Positions 8,881 to 18,573 of a DNA stretch of 64,000 bases are shown piece by piece (position 1 is the stretch's first letter; each line of letters starts with the position of its first letter). The notes beneath the pieces were generated by a model. The model saw only the letters and a list, made by a program, of their open reading frames with translations, was not told the DNA's origin and made no database searches. Source of the DNA: an uncultured Maritimibacter sp. (GTDB taxonomy: Bacteria > Pseudomonadota > Alphaproteobacteria > Rhodobacterales > Rhodobacteraceae); assembly GCA_913063035.1 (NCBI GenBank), contig CAJXYS010000008.1, positions 29,718 through 93,717 of the forward strand. Reading direction: 5' to 3'. Both the position numbers and the translations under genes were made by a program.

Positions 8881-10203
8881 ATGACCGTGACCCGTTTCGC
8901 CCCGTCCCCCACCGGCTATCTGCATGTCGGCAACCTGCGCACCGCGCTCTTCAACTTCCTGATCGCGCGGAAATCGGGGGGCACCTTCATCCTGCGGCTC
9001 GACGACACCGATCCCGAGCGGTCGAAGCAGGCCTATGTCGACGCCATCAAGGAAGACCTGGAATGGCTGGGGCTGGGCTGGGACCGGGTGGAGCGGCAGT
9101 CCGAACGGCTCGACCGCTATGCCGAGGCCGCGGACCGGATGCGCGCCGACGGGCGGCTCTACGAGTGTTTCGAGACCCCGTCCGAACTGGACCTGAAGCG
9201 CAAGAAGCAGCTCAACATGGGCCGCCCGCCGGTCTATGACCGCTCGGCGCTGAAGCTGTCCGAGGCCGAGAAGGCGGCGCTGCGCCGGGAACGGGCGCCG
9301 CACTGGCGCTTCAAGCTCGACCATGAACGGATCGAGTGGGTGGACGGCATTCTCGGCGACGTGTCGATCGATGCGGCCAGCGTGTCCGACCCGGTTCTTA
9401 TCCGGGGCGACGGCCAGGTGCTCTACACGCTGGCGTCGGTGGTGGACGACACCGAGATGGGCATCACGCATGTGGTGCGGGGCTCCGACCACGTCACCAA
9501 CACCGCCACGCAGATCCAGATCATCGGCGCGCTGGGCGGCACGGCGCCGGACTTCGCGCATCATTCGCTGCTGACCGGACCGCAGGGCGAGGCCCTGTCG
9601 AAACGCCTGGGCACGCTCAGCCTGCGCGACCTGCGCGCCCAGGGGGTCGAGCCGATGGCGCTCCTGTCGCTCCTCGCACGGATCGGGTCGGCCGATCCGG
9701 TGGAGCTGCGGGGATCGGTGGACGACCTCGTCGAGGGCTTCGACATCTCGCGCTTTTCCGCCGCGCCGACCAAGTTCGACGTCAACGATCTGTTCCCGCT
9801 CACCGCGCGCTACCTGGCGAGCCTGCCCTACGCGGCGGTCGCGGACCGGATCGCCGCGCTCGGCGTGCCCGAGGAAATCGCCCCGCGGTTCTGGGAGGTC
9901 ACCCGCGAGAACATCACCGTGCTGGACGACCTCGGGGGATGGTGGGCGCTCTACCGCGACGGGGCCGCGCCCGACATCGCCGAGGAGGATCGCGATTTCG
10001 TCGCGCAGGCGATGGGGCTGTTGCCCGAGCCGCCCTACACGGACGCGACCTGGTCCGAATGGACCGCCGCGGTGAAGGACGCAACCGGCCGCAAGGGCAA
10101 GGGGCTGTTCATGCCCCTGCGCAAGGCGCTCACGGGGCGCGCGCACGGGCCGGACATGTCGAAGGTCATGCCGCTCCTGCAGAAGGTCCGGGCCAAGGAC
10201 TGA
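8881..10203 (+). CDS. gltX: Glutamyl-tRNA synthetase
   Basis: 440-aa class I aminoacyl-tRNA synthetase. HIGH-type motif His15-Val-Gly-Asn in FAPSPTGYLHVGNLRTALFN and a KMSKS-type loop A-L-S-K-R at 238-242; a C-terminal anticodon-binding domain follows. At 440 residues it is full length for the shorter alphaproteobacterial GltX paralogue, and too long for the tRNA-Asp modifying GluQ form, which lacks the anticodon domain. Alphaproteobacteria often carry two GltX paralogues; whether this one charges tRNA-Glu, tRNA-Gln or both is not visible. Confidence 0.95.
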   Translation: MTVTRFAPSPTGYLHVGNLRTALFNFLIARKSGGTFILRLDDTDPERSKQAYVDAIKEDLEWLGLGWDRVERQSERLDRYAEAADRMRADGRLYECFETPSELDLKRKKQLNMGRPPVYDRSALKLSEAEKAALRRERAPHWRFKLDHERIEWVDGILGDVSIDAASVSDPVLIRGDGQVLYTLASVVDDTEMGITHVVRGSDHVTNTATQIQIIGALGGTAPDFAHHSLLTGPQGEALSKRLGTLSLRDLRAQGVEPMALLSLLARIGSADPVELRGSVDDLVEGFDISRFSAAPTKFDVNDLFPLTARYLASLPYAAVADRIAALGVPEEIAPRFWEVTRENITVLDDLGGWWALYRDGAAPDIAEEDRDFVAQAMGLLPEPPYTDATWSEWTAAVKDATGRKGKGLFMPLRKALTGRAHGPDMSKVMPLLQKVRAKD

Positions 10204-10209
10204 GCCCGC

Positions 10210-10794
10210 TCAATCGCGGACGATCCGCGCGGGCAGCCGGGCCAGCCGGTCGTCCACGAAGTCGCGCTCGAACGTCGTCAGGTCCACGTGGCGCGGATAT
10301 CGCGGCGCGGCCCGGTCGTCGAGAATCGTTCCGTCCCAACCGTCGGTCGTCTCGAAGAAACGGTCCGCGCCCGCCTCGCCGAAGACATGCAGGAAGCCCT
10401 GCACGACGCAGTCGAGATAGCTCAGCAGGATCGGATGGGCGGCCTCTGGCGCCTCATGCGCGGGGCTGGTGCGGTAGATCGACACCGTGATGGGGTGCGG
10501 GTGATCATGCGCGACGTCGGGTGCGGCCAGCGGCAGCCGGTCGTAGGCAGCCTCGCGCGCGTCGAGCGCGGCCCAGTCGCCGCCCGGAACGGCCGCGACC
10601 AGGCCCTCGATCTGGTGGCCCGGCGCTTCGCGGACGGAAAGGAAGGCGGCGGGGCGCCGACTGGTGTGGCGCCAGACGCGCCGCCAGCCCCGGGCGCGGG
10701 CGGGCAGGGCGGTCGGGTAGTCGTGGGTCTTGCGGTTCACGAGCGATCCGTAGCCGAAGAAGAACGGATCCGGATTTCGAACAGGGCGGGTCAT
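10210..10794 (-). CDS. Gamma-glutamylcyclotransferase-like protein
   Basis: 194-aa protein with the GGCT/ChaC-fold nucleotide-like loop FFFGYGSLVN near residues 11-20, the signature of enzymes releasing 5-oxoproline from gamma-glutamyl peptides such as glutathione. The rest contains the family's E-A-Y-D-R segment (AREAAYDRLPL) supplying the likely general-acid Glu. ATG at 10794 gives the GYGSL loop its normal distance from the N terminus. It converges with gltX and diverges from the glycine riboswitch. Whether it is a true glutathione-degrading ChaC or another GGCT relative is open. Confidence 0.82.
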   Translation of the reverse strand: MTRPVRNPDPFFFGYGSLVNRKTHDYPTALPARARGWRRVWRHTSRRPAAFLSVREAPGHQIEGLVAAVPGGDWAALDAREAAYDRLPLAAPDVAHDHPHPITVSIYRTSPAHEAPEAAHPILLSYLDCVVQGFLHVFGEAGADRFFETTDGWDGTILDDRAAPRYPRHVDLTTFERDFVDDRLARLPARIVRD

Positions 10795-10833
10795 GGCCTC
10801 TATGTGCCTCCGGCGAATTCCCGGTGCAAGGTG

Positions 10834-10862
10834 TTGCCCGCCGGCGGGGCTTGGTCTACCAT
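10834..10862 (+). promoter_or_regulatory. Sigma70-type promoter of the gcv transcript
   Basis: TTGCCC (10834-10839), a 17-bp spacer and TACCAT (10857-10862). Transcription would begin about 10870, just before the first base of the riboswitch, which supports the assignment. Confidence 0.55.
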
Positions 10863-10873
10863 CGCGGTTGTTG

Positions 10874-11032
10874 GATACGGGAGAACCGGCTCTGCCGGTG
10901 CCGAAGGAGCAACCGCCCCGGAAACTCTCAGGCGACAGGACCGAATCCGGCACGACACTCTGGAGAGATCCCGGACTTGGTCCGGGGCGCCGAAGGGATA
11001 ACGATCTCAGGCGGAAGGACAGAGGGGGCATC
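10874..11032 (+). ncRNA. Tandem glycine riboswitch (gcvT motif)
   Basis: Two consecutive glycine aptamers. The first runs from GGGAGAACC through CCGAAGGAGCAA and AAACTCTCAGGC to GGACCG (about 10874-10957). The second begins CTCTGGAGAG and repeats the pattern with CCGAAGGGATAA, ATCTCAGGC and GGACAGAG, ending about 11032. These are the conserved cores of the gcvT-type element, which senses glycine and switches on the glycine-cleavage operon. It lies directly upstream of gcvT in the correct orientation, with about 80 nt of expression platform before the start codon. Confidence 0.95.
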
Positions 11033-11112
11033 GCCGGTGGCCGCCAGTGGGCCGCCCTGACGCGGTGCCGACGTTTTCCCGCAGGACGCCGGCGTTGACA
11101 CGGGAGACGGGT

Positions 11113-12243
11113 TTGTCCGAACTGAAGCGCACGGCGCTCTACGATCTGCACATGGAACTGGGGGGCAAGATGGTGCCCTTCGCCGGATACGAGATGCCGG
11201 TTCAGTATCCCATGGGGGTGATGAAGGAACATCTGCATACCCGCGCCGCGGCGGGGCTTTTCGATGTCAGCCACATGGGGCAGGTGATCCTGCGGTCGGC
11301 CTCCGGCGACATGGCGGATGCGGCGCGTGCGCTGGAAACCCTGGTGCCGGTCAGCGTCCTGGGGCTCAAGGAGAACCGCCAGCGCTACGGCTTTTTCACG
11401 AACGCGGCCGGCGGCATCCTCGACGACCTGATGATCGCCCATCGCGGCGACCATCTCTTTCTCGTCGTGAACGCGGCCTGCAAGGCGGCAGATATCGCGC
11501 TGATGCAGGAACGCCTCGGCGCGGACTGCGCCGTGGTGCCGGTGACAGACCGTGCGCTGCTGGCGCTGCAGGGTCCCGCGGCGGAGGGCGCGCTGGAACG
11601 GCTGGTGCCGGGCGTGGCGGAGATGAAATTCATGGACATAGCCGTTCTGGACGGCCCCGACGGGGAGGTCTGGGTCTCGCGCTCGGGCTACACGGGCGAG
11701 GACGGTTTCGAGGTGTCCGTTGCGGCGGATGCGGCCCCGGCCTTCGCGCGGGCGCTTCTGGAGATGGACGCGGTCGCGCCGATCGGGCTCGGGGCCCGCG
11801 ACTCCCTCCGGCTCGAGGCCGGGCTCTGCCTTTACGGCAACGACATCGACGAGACGACCTCGCCGGTCGAGGCATCGCTCGACTGGGCCATCCAGAAGGT
11901 GCGCCGCAAGGACGGGGACCGCGCAGGCGGCTTCCCGGGCGCCGAGCGTATCCTGGCCGAGCTTGAGACGGGCACCGCCCGCCGCCGCGTCGGCCTGCTG
12001 CCCGATGGCCGTGCACCGATGCGCGAGGGCACGCAACTCTTCGCCGATGCCGAGGGCGGCCAGCCGATCGGCCACGTCACCTCCGGCGCGTTCGGTCCCA
12101 GCATCGAGAAGCCGATGTCCATGGGCTACCTGCCCACCGAGCTTTCCGCCGAGGGCACGCAGGTCTTCGGCGAGGTGCGCGGACGGCGCCGTCCGGCGAT
12201 CGTGGCCGCGATGCCCTTCCGACCCGCAACCTACAAACGCTGA
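11113..12243 (+). CDS. gcvT: Glycine-cleavage T protein (aminomethyltransferase)
   Basis: 376-aa tetrahydrofolate-dependent enzyme that takes the aminomethyl group from lipoyl-GcvH, releasing ammonia and forming methylene-THF. Recognised by FAGYEMPVQYP near the N terminus, FDVSHMGQ (catalytic/folate region), RSGYTGEDGFE and the GLGARDSLRLEAGLCLYGND block. The best start is TTG at 11113 preceded by GGGAGACGGG; another in-frame TTG is at 11095. First gene of gcvT-gcvH-gcvP under the glycine riboswitch. Confidence 0.96.
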   Translation: MSELKRTALYDLHMELGGKMVPFAGYEMPVQYPMGVMKEHLHTRAAAGLFDVSHMGQVILRSASGDMADAARALETLVPVSVLGLKENRQRYGFFTNAAGGILDDLMIAHRGDHLFLVVNAACKAADIALMQERLGADCAVVPVTDRALLALQGPAAEGALERLVPGVAEMKFMDIAVLDGPDGEVWVSRSGYTGEDGFEVSVAADAAPAFARALLEMDAVAPIGLGARDSLRLEAGLCLYGNDIDETTSPVEASLDWAIQKVRRKDGDRAGGFPGAERILAELETGTARRRVGLLPDGRAPMREGTQLFADAEGGQPIGHVTSGAFGPSIEKPMSMGYLPTELSAEGTQVFGEVRGRRRPAIVAAMPFRPATYKR

Positions 12244-12261
12244 CCAACGGGAGTGTCCCCC

Positions 12262-12621
12262 ATGAAATACACCGAAGATCACGAATGGCTCCGCGTCGAA
12301 GACGATCTTGTCGTCGTCGGCATCACCGAGCACGCCTCGACCCAGCTGGGTGACGTCGTGTTCGTCGAACTGCCCGAGGAGGGCACCAAGGTCGCGAAGG
12401 GCGACGACGCGGTCGTGATCGAGAGCGTCAAGGCAGCCTCGGACATCCTCGCGCCGGTCGATGGCGAGATCGTCGCCGTCAACGAGGAGCTTGTCGACAA
12501 ACCGGCGCTGGTCAACGAAGACCCGCTCGGGGCCGCGTGGTTCTTCAAGATGAAGGTGGAGGACATGGAAGCCCTCGACGCCTTCATGGACGAGGACGCC
12601 TACAAGGAACTCATCGACTGA
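12262..12621 (+). CDS. gcvH: Glycine-cleavage H protein
   Basis: 119-aa lipoyl carrier that shuttles the aminomethyl intermediate between GcvP, GcvT and the shared L protein. The lipoylated lysine is Lys57 in [12 protein letters not shown]; the N terminus [12 protein letters not shown] is diagnostic. ATG at 12262 lies 9 bp after an ACGGGAG ribosome site; the upstream GTG at 12253 is too close to that site to be used. Eighteen bases separate it from gcvT. Confidence 0.97.
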   Translation: MKYTEDHEWLRVEDDLVVVGITEHASTQLGDVVFVELPEEGTKVAKGDDAVVIESVKAASDILAPVDGEIVAVNEELVDKPALVNEDPLGAAWFFKMKVEDMEALDAFMDEDAYKELID

Positions 12622-12641
12622 CATCGCCACGGAGTGCGCGC

Positions 12642-15494
12642 ATGACCTTCACGCCGACGGACTACCTGCCCTATGATTTCGCCAATCGCCGCCATATCGG
12701 GCCGTCGCCGGCCGAAATGGCCGAGATGTTCGCAGCCATCGGGGTCGAGGATCTCGACGACCTGATCGACAAGACGGTCCCGGCGAGCATCCGCCAGAAG
12801 GACAGCCTCGACTGGGGCCGCCCACAGTCGGAGCGCGAGATGCTTCACAACATGCGGATCACGGCCTCGAAGAACCGGGTCCTGACCTCGCTGATCGGGC
12901 AGGGCTATCACGGCACGGTCACGCCGCCGGTTATACAGCGCAACGTGCTCGAAAACCCGGCCTGGTACACGGCCTACACGCCCTACCAGCCCGAAATCAG
13001 CCAGGGCCGGCTGGAAGCGCTGCTGAACTACCAGACGATGATCTCCGACCTCACCGGGCTCGAGATCGCCAACGCCTCGCTGCTCGACGAGGCGACGGCC
13101 TGCGCCGAGGCGATGACCATGGCCCAGCGCGTGGCCAAGTCGAAACTGAAGGCCTTTTTCGTCGACGAGAACTGTCACCCGCAGAACATTGCCGTGATGC
13201 AGACCCGCGCCGCGCCGCTGGGCATCGAGGTGATCGTGGGCGACCCAGCGGCCGACCTGGAGGCCGACAAGGTCTTCGGCGCGATCTTCCAGTATCCGGG
13301 CACCCATGGCCATCTCTCCGATTTCAGCGACCAAATCGCGGCGCTGCATGCCGAGAAGGCCATCGGCATCGTCGTGGCCGACCCCCTGGCGTTGACGCTG
13401 CTGAAGGAACCCGGCGCGATGGGGGCCGATATCGCCGTCGGTTCCACCCAGCGCTTTGGCGTGCCGGTCGGCTATGGCGGGCCGCACGCCGCCTACCTGG
13501 CGACCAAGGATGCCTACAAGCGGGCGATTCCGGGCCGGCTGGTCGGGGTCTCGGTCGACAGCCACGGCAACCGCGCCTATCGCCTCGCGCTGCAGACGCG
13601 CGAGCAGCATATCCGCCGTGAGAAGGCGACCTCCAACGTGTGCACGGCGCAGGCGCTTCTGGCGGTGATGGCGAGCTTCTACGCCGTCTTCCACGGCCCC
13701 GAGGGCCTGAAGGCGATCGCGCAGCGCATCCACCGAAAGACCGTCCGCCTGGCCCGGGGGCTCGAGAGTATCGGGTTGAAGATCGAACCCGAAACCTTCT
13801 TCGACACGATCACCGTGGATGTGGGGCCGATGCAGGAGGTGTTGCTCAAGTCGGCCCGCGAGGAGGGCATCAACCTGCGCAGGGTCGGTACGACCCGGAT
13901 CGGCATCACGCTCGACGAGCGGACCCGCCCGGCCGATATCGAGGCCGTCTGGCGGGCCTTCGGGCTGCACCGCTCCGACGACGATCTGTCGCCGGAATAC
14001 CGGCTGCCCGAGGGCCTGCTGCGGAACAGCGACTTCCTGACCCATCCCGTCTTCCACATGAACCGGGCCGAGACGGAGATGATGCGCTACATGCGGCGGC
14101 TCGCCGACCGTGATCTCGCGCTCGACCGTGCCATGATCCCGCTGGGCAGCTGCACCATGAAGCTGAACGCCGCGGCCGAGATGATGCCGGTCAGCTGGCG
14201 CGAGTTCTCCCTGCCGCATCCCTATGCGCCGGCCGACCAGATGGAAGGCTATCTCGAGATGATCAACGATCTCTCGGAAAAGCTCTGCACCATCACCGGC
14301 TACGACGCGATGTCGATGCAACCCAATTCCGGCGCGCAGGGGGAGTATGCGGGGCTTCTGACCATTGCCGCCTACCACCGGGCGCGGGGCGAGTCGCATC
14401 GGAACGTCTGCCTGATCCCGACCTCGGCGCACGGGACGAACCCGGCCTCGGCGCACATGGTCGGGATGGACGTCGTGGTCGTGAAATCGGCCGAGAACGG
14501 CGATATCGACGTCGAGGATTTTCGCGCCAAGGCCGAGGCCGCCGGTGAGAATCTCGCGGCCTGCATGATCACCTATCCCTCGACCCACGGCGTCTTCGAG
14601 GAGACGGTGCGCGAGGTCTGCGAGATCACCCATGAGCATGGCGGACAGGTCTACATGGACGGTGCGAACCTGAACGCGCTGGTCGGGCTGGCCAAGCCCG
14701 GCGAGATCGGGTCCGACGTGAGCCACCTGAACCTGCACAAGACCTTCTGCATTCCGCATGGCGGTGGCGGGCCGGGCATGGGGCCGATCGGGGTCAGGGC
14801 TCATCTCGCGCCCTATCTCCCGGGCGATCCGCTGTCCGGTGTCGGCGAGGGGCCGGTCGCCGCGGCGGCCTTCGGGTCGGCGTCGATCCTGCCGATTTCC
14901 TGGGCCTACGTGCTGATGATGGGGGGCGCGGGGCTGACCCAGGCGACCAAGGTCGCGATCCTGAACGCCAACTATATCGCGGCCCGGCTGCGCGGCGCCT
15001 ATGACGTGCTGTTCAGCGGCCCGGGCGGGCGCGTGGCGCATGAATGCATCATCGACACGCGGCCCTTCGCCGAGTCGGCCGGCGTGACCGTCGACGACAT
15101 TGCCAAGCGGCTCGTCGATTGCGGTTTCCACGCGCCGACGATGAGCTGGCCCGTCGCCGGCACGCTGATGATCGAGCCGACCGAGTCCGAGACCAAGGCC
15201 GAGCTGGACCGCTTCTGCGACGCGATGCTCGGCATCCGCGAGGAAATCCGCGCCATCGAGGAAGGGCGCCTGGACCGCGAGAACAACCCGCTCAAGAACG
15301 CGCCGCACACGGTCGAGGATCTCGTCGGTGACTGGGATCGGCCCTACAGCCGCGAGCAGGGGTGTTTCCCGTCGGGCTCCTTCCGGGTCGACAAGTACTG
15401 GGCGCCGGTCGGTCGGGTCGACAACGTCTATGGCGACCGTCACCTCGTCTGCACCTGTCCGCCGGTCGAGAGCTACGCCGAAGCGGCCGAATAG
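12642..15494 (+). CDS. gcvP: Glycine dehydrogenase (decarboxylating), GcvP
   Basis: 950-aa pyridoxal-phosphate enzyme, the P protein that decarboxylates glycine and loads the aminomethyl group on GcvH. It is the fused (alpha+beta) form. The PLP-binding Lys700 lies in [17 protein letters not shown]-terminal [11 protein letters not shown] and the [19 protein letters not shown] block are family signatures. Length is full. ATG at 12642 follows CACGGAGTG. Last gene of the operon; it converges on the DUF2254 gene with only 2 bp between stops and no obvious terminator. Confidence 0.97.
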   Translation: MTFTPTDYLPYDFANRRHIGPSPAEMAEMFAAIGVEDLDDLIDKTVPASIRQKDSLDWGRPQSEREMLHNMRITASKNRVLTSLIGQGYHGTVTPPVIQRNVLENPAWYTAYTPYQPEISQGRLEALLNYQTMISDLTGLEIANASLLDEATACAEAMTMAQRVAKSKLKAFFVDENCHPQNIAVMQTRAAPLGIEVIVGDPAADLEADKVFGAIFQYPGTHGHLSDFSDQIAALHAEKAIGIVVADPLALTLLKEPGAMGADIAVGSTQRFGVPVGYGGPHAAYLATKDAYKRAIPGRLVGVSVDSHGNRAYRLALQTREQHIRREKATSNVCTAQALLAVMASFYAVFHGPEGLKAIAQRIHRKTVRLARGLESIGLKIEPETFFDTITVDVGPMQEVLLKSAREEGINLRRVGTTRIGITLDERTRPADIEAVWRAFGLHRSDDDLSPEYRLPEGLLRNSDFLTHPVFHMNRAETEMMRYMRRLADRDLALDRAMIPLGSCTMKLNAAAEMMPVSWREFSLPHPYAPADQMEGYLEMINDLSEKLCTITGYDAMSMQPNSGAQGEYAGLLTIAAYHRARGESHRNVCLIPTSAHGTNPASAHMVGMDVVVVKSAENGDIDVEDFRAKAEAAGENLAACMITYPSTHGVFEETVREVCEITHEHGGQVYMDGANLNALVGLAKPGEIGSDVSHLNLHKTFCIPHGGGGPGMGPIGVRAHLAPYLPGDPLSGVGEGPVAAAAFGSASILPISWAYVLMMGGAGLTQATKVAILNANYIAARLRGAYDVLFSGPGGRVAHECIIDTRPFAESAGVTVDDIAKRLVDCGFHAPTMSWPVAGTLMIEPTESETKAELDRFCDAMLGIREEIRAIEEGRLDRENNPLKNAPHTVEDLVGDWDRPYSREQGCFPSGSFRVDKYWAPVGRVDNVYGDRHLVCTCPPVESYAEAAE

Positions 15495-15496
15495 GC

Positions 15497-16783
15497 TCAG
15501 CCGAGGCCGCGCATCCGGCGGAGCGCCTCGCGTTCCGCCGCCAGCGGCAGCGCGCCCTCGGCATAGGCATGGGCCGTCTCCGCCATGTCCCGCGCCGCCG
15601 TCCGAAGCCGCGTGTCCTGCGCCTTCTGGAGCCGCGCGAGGGCCTGCTGCAGGCGGATCGCGATCTCGATCTTGGCGCCGCCGTCGCGCGCGATCGCCGC
15701 GTAGGCGTCGTGCACCAGGTCGGCGGCCCGCGTCGGGGGCACCCAGACCCGCGGATGCCGGATATCCTCGTCCGGCACCACCTCCGCCCCGAAACGCCAG
15801 AGTAGCCGCTCCAGCCGTCCGATCACGTCGATCGCCGTGCCCTGGTCGTTGATGCCGGGGGACAGGGCACGTGTCGCCACCTCGGCCAGAACCACGAAGC
15901 CGAAACGCGCATCCTGCTCGAAGCTGCGGACGTCCGCGATGGTGAAAGCCTGCGCGATACGCGCGGACGTCTTCTCGATGTCGGACGGGGTGCCCACGAT
16001 ATGCGCGACCGGTCCGTCCTTGAGCACGAAATGGCCCGGCGGGGCGCTGACATAGATGTCGAGATCGTCGGCTTCCGCGGCATGGCTCAGCGCTGCCATG
16101 TCGATGAACTGGACATATCCCGTGGCGTCCGCCGGGACGGCCGCGCTGTCGGACGGGATCGCGTCGATCCCGTCATTGAGCGGGCTGCCGCCCAGATGCG
16201 GGGGCTTGCGCCAGAACCGCAGGCTGTTTTCGGCGCGCCTTTCGACCACGCGGATCATCTCGTCCATGCTGCCGAGATCCGAGAGATGGTCGATCCATCG
16301 AAGGATCGCCAGGATGACGAGGCCCACGACCCCGACGGTGACCGCGAAGACCACGACAGACGCGCCGCCCTCGTAGACCCCGGCCCGGAAGAGAATGCTC
16401 GCAACCAGGGCGAAGATGAAGGCCCCGATGAAGGTGGCCAGCACGGTCTGCGTGGTCGTGTCCTCGAGCAGGACGCGATGCGAGCGCGGCGTCACCTGCG
16501 AAGAGGCCGACCGGTGGACCGAGACCATGACGCTGAGCGAGAAGGTGGTCACGGCCAGCATGCTGGTGGAGAGAATGTCGAGGATCGGCATCACCGACTC
16601 CGGTCCGAGCCGCTCCACAAGCCGGTCCGGGATCAGCGGATCGATCACGGCCGCAGCCCCGGCCGCGACGATCGCGAGGACCGCGATCAGGGTGATCCGC
16701 ACCCCGAGTTGGCGAGAGAGACGCAGCAGGCGCCAGAAGGTCTTCGAGAACACGAGGTCCGCCCTTGGCCGTTCCGATGGCAC
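15497..16783 (-). CDS. DUF2254 family membrane protein
   Basis: 428-aa inner-membrane protein. About four hydrophobic segments lie in the first 170 residues (around 28-48, 66-88, 113-133 and 141-162), followed by a mostly soluble C-terminal part with the family's SPGINDQGTA motif and HPRVWVPP segment. DUF2254 proteins are widespread in proteobacteria; their function is unknown, although the arrangement resembles a membrane sensor or channel with a cytoplasmic domain. Single-gene unit, convergent with gcvP. Confidence 0.85.
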   Translation of the reverse strand: MPSERPRADLVFSKTFWRLLRLSRQLGVRITLIAVLAIVAAGAAAVIDPLIPDRLVERLGPESVMPILDILSTSMLAVTTFSLSVMVSVHRSASSQVTPRSHRVLLEDTTTQTVLATFIGAFIFALVASILFRAGVYEGGASVVVFAVTVGVVGLVILAILRWIDHLSDLGSMDEMIRVVERRAENSLRFWRKPPHLGGSPLNDGIDAIPSDSAAVPADATGYVQFIDMAALSHAAEADDLDIYVSAPPGHFVLKDGPVAHIVGTPSDIEKTSARIAQAFTIADVRSFEQDARFGFVVLAEVATRALSPGINDQGTAIDVIGRLERLLWRFGAEVVPDEDIRHPRVWVPPTRAADLVHDAYAAIARDGGAKIEIAIRLQQALARLQKAQDTRLRTAARDMAETAHAYAEGALPLAAEREALRRMRGLG

Positions 16784-16829
16784 GTGACGGAGTCTGGCGG
16801 TTTCCCGGGTCCGGGTCCAGCCCCGTGCG

Positions 16830-17006
16830 TCAGCGGCGTTTCAAGTCGGCCGCGTCGAAGTGGATCCCGCGCTCGGCCAGCCACGCGGCGAAATGCGCCG
16901 TCTTCGCCTCGAGCGAACAGGTGCCGGTCAGGCAGGACGGGTCATCCGCGTATGCCTGCCTGAGCTGGGTCTGCGTTGCGGTGTCCAGCTTGGCCCAGGG
17001 CGTCAT
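16830..17006 (-). CDS. Small conserved-looking hypothetical protein (58 aa)
   Basis: ATG at 17006 with GGAG upstream gives a 58-residue basic/amphipathic protein containing a Cys-x5-Cys pair (DDPSCLTGTCSLEAKTA). An upstream in-frame ATG would add 20 residues (including a third Cys) but lacks a ribosome site. No domain recognised. It is divergent from trxC, which makes a thiol-related role conceivable, but that is only positional. Coding potential is supported by the start context and high GC3. Confidence 0.6.
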   Translation of the reverse strand: MTPWAKLDTATQTQLRQAYADDPSCLTGTCSLEAKTAHFAAWLAERGIHFDAADLKRR

Positions 17007-17098
17007 GGCGTGCTCCGTTTCCGTGCTGCACGGCTTGAACCTGCGCCGTGTTTTCACAATATACATGCAAACATATTTAATCGCAGGAGCAGCGCAAG

Positions 17099-17545
17099 AT
17101 GAGCGGCGCGATGAAAATGGTCTGCCACGACTGTGGCACGGTGAACCGCGTTCCCGCGGCCAGGCTGGGGGCAGGCCCCAAATGCGGCACCTGCGGGACG
17201 AAGCTGACGGCGGGCAAGGTGCGGGAGCTCGATCTCAAGACCCTCGAGAAAAGCGTCAGGACCGACGACGTGCCGCTTCTCGTCGATTTCTGGGCGCCCT
17301 GGTGCGGCCCATGCCGGATGATGGCACCGGAGTTCGCCAAAGCCGGCGACATGCTCGCGCCCGGGGTCCGGCTCGCCAAGATCGATACCCAGTCGCACCC
17401 GGACGCGGCGATCCGCTACAGCATCCGGGGCATTCCCGCACTGATCCTGTTCCGGGGCGGGCGCGAGGTCGCGCGCAAGGCCGGGGCCATGCCGGCGGCG
17501 GGCATCGCGGCCTTCGTCCGCGCGCATGTGAAGACAGACGCATGA
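17099..17545 (+). CDS. trxC: Thioredoxin 2 (zinc-ribbon thioredoxin)
   Basis: 148-aa disulfide reductase of the TrxC type. An N-terminal zinc ribbon uses Cys9-x2-Cys12 and Cys29-x2-Cys32; the thioredoxin domain has the WCGPC active site with Cys69 and Cys72, and the cis-Pro (GIPALILF) downstream. TrxC proteins reduce oxidised cytoplasmic proteins and are usually induced by oxidative stress. ATG at 17099 follows GCAGGAGCAG. Single gene upstream of tRNA-Ala. Confidence 0.95.
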   Translation: MSGAMKMVCHDCGTVNRVPAARLGAGPKCGTCGTKLTAGKVRELDLKTLEKSVRTDDVPLLVDFWAPWCGPCRMMAPEFAKAGDMLAPGVRLAKIDTQSHPDAAIRYSIRGIPALILFRGGREVARKAGAMPAAGIAAFVRAHVKTDA

Positions 17546-17581
17546 CCGGCGGGCGCGCCTGCGGCGCCGCCACAAGCGCGC

Positions 17582-17610
17582 TTGACACCGCTCGCGAAAA
17601 AAGCCACATC
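17582..17610 (+). promoter_or_regulatory. Probable promoter of tRNA-Ala
   Basis: A perfect -35 TTGACA (17582-17587), 17-bp spacer and a weak -10 CACATC, ending 10 bp before the tRNA. The strong -35 with poor -10 is common for alphaproteobacterial stable-RNA promoters. Confidence 0.5.
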
Positions 17611-17620
17611 AGGCGCCGTC

Positions 17621-17696
<76 letters not shown>

Positions 17697-17715
17697 GATT
17701 CCCAGGCTCAGGATC

Positions 17716-18243
17716 TCAGCGCACCGTCACCACGGTGCAGTTGGCGTGCTGGTTCACCTTGTGCGAGACGCTGCCCAGCAGAAGGCCCTTCAGACCGCCG
17801 AGCCCCCGGCTGCCCATCACGATCATGTCGGCGCCGATATCCTTCGCCGAGTCGAGGATCGTCTCGGCATAGTCGCCCGGCAGAACCCGGACGCTCACAT
17901 CCTTGGCACCGCGGCTCTCGGCGCGGTCGGCGGCATCCTGCGCAAGCCGGTCGCCGAGGGCCGAAACGACCCGCGCCGTTTCGTCGGTGCTCTGGGTCAG
18001 GCGGAACAGATCGGTCATCGATCCCGGCATGTCGTCGAGCTTGGGCATCGTCTTTTCGGCCGTGTGGCGGACCAGGTGTTCGGCTTCGGCGAGGCGGTCC
18101 ATCTCCTCGGCCTCGCGGCCGTGCATCAGGACATGCAGCACGGTCAGCTTCGCGTCGAAGGCCGCGGCCATGTCGGCGGCCATGTCGACCGCTTTCCGCG
18201 CGGTGTCGGATCCGTCGGTCGCGACAAGGATCTTCTGGGTCAT
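17716..18243 (-). CDS. Universal stress protein (UspA family)
   Basis: 175-aa cytosolic protein with an N-terminal ILVATDGSDTA strand and the C-terminal ATP-binding pattern MGSRGLGGLKGLLLGSVS (G-2x-G-9x-G-S type), so it is likely an ATP-binding Usp. It has an unusually long middle segment (MTDLFRLTQSTDE) compared with 140-aa family members. ATG at 18243 is preceded by AGGAGCGAG. Convergent with tRNA-Ala. Confidence 0.92.
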   Translation of the reverse strand: MTQKILVATDGSDTARKAVDMAADMAAAFDAKLTVLHVLMHGREAEEMDRLAEAEHLVRHTAEKTMPKLDDMPGSMTDLFRLTQSTDETARVVSALGDRLAQDAADRAESRGAKDVSVRVLPGDYAETILDSAKDIGADMIVMGSRGLGGLKGLLLGSVSHKVNQHANCTVVTVR

Positions 18244-18294
18244 CTCGCTCCTCCTTCGTTTTCGATCCGGGCGTCCGGACCTGAAACGAAAATA

Positions 18295-18317
18295 GGCCCG
18301 CCGGGTTCCGGCGGGCC
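18295..18317 (-). terminator. Rho-independent terminator of cspA
   Basis: A perfect 10-bp GC stem (GGCCCGCCGG at 18295-18304 with CCGGCGGGCC at 18308-18317) and a 3-nt loop. On the minus strand it is followed by TATTTTCGTTT. It lies 46 bp after the cspA stop codon. Confidence 0.85.
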
Positions 18318-18363
18318 TTGAGGCAGATCAATCCGGGCCGAAACCCGGCTTGTCCGATCGAGA

Positions 18364-18573
18364 TCAGTCAGCCAGGGCGAGGTTGCCGGCCGACTCGCGG
18401 CCGTCACGGCCGGTTTCCAGGTCGAAGGTGACCTTCTGGCCGTCCTCGAGGCCGGTCAGGCCGGCGCGCTCGACGGCGGAGATGTGGACGAAAATGTCCT
18501 TGGAGCCGCCCTCGGGTTGGATGAAGCCGTAGCCTTTGGTGGAGTTGAACCACTTCACGGTGCCATTAGCCAT
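18364..18573 (-). CDS. cspA: Cold-shock protein
   Basis: 69-residue single-stranded RNA/DNA-binding OB-fold protein. RNP1 (KGYGFI) and RNP2 (DIFVHI) are both present; the N terminus [16 protein letters not shown] is characteristic. ATG at 18573 follows ATGGAGACAT; an upstream in-frame ATG is less likely. Flanked downstream by a strong terminator. The long, moderately AT-rich stretch upstream could be the usual structured cold-shock 5' leader. Which csp paralogue this is, and whether it is cold-inducible, cannot be told from sequence. Confidence 0.95.
   Translation of the reverse strand: MANGTVKWFNSTKGYGFIQPEGGSKDIFVHISAVERAGLTGLEDGQKVTFDLETGRDGRESAGNLALAD

Noticed and set aside
10521..11060. 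Open frame across the gcv leader
   Set aside because: The same bases form the conserved cores of two glycine aptamers.
12600..15443. 947-codon minus-strand frame opposite gcvP
   Set aside because: gcvP is unambiguous, and the antisense translation is low-complexity Arg/Gly/Asp-rich.
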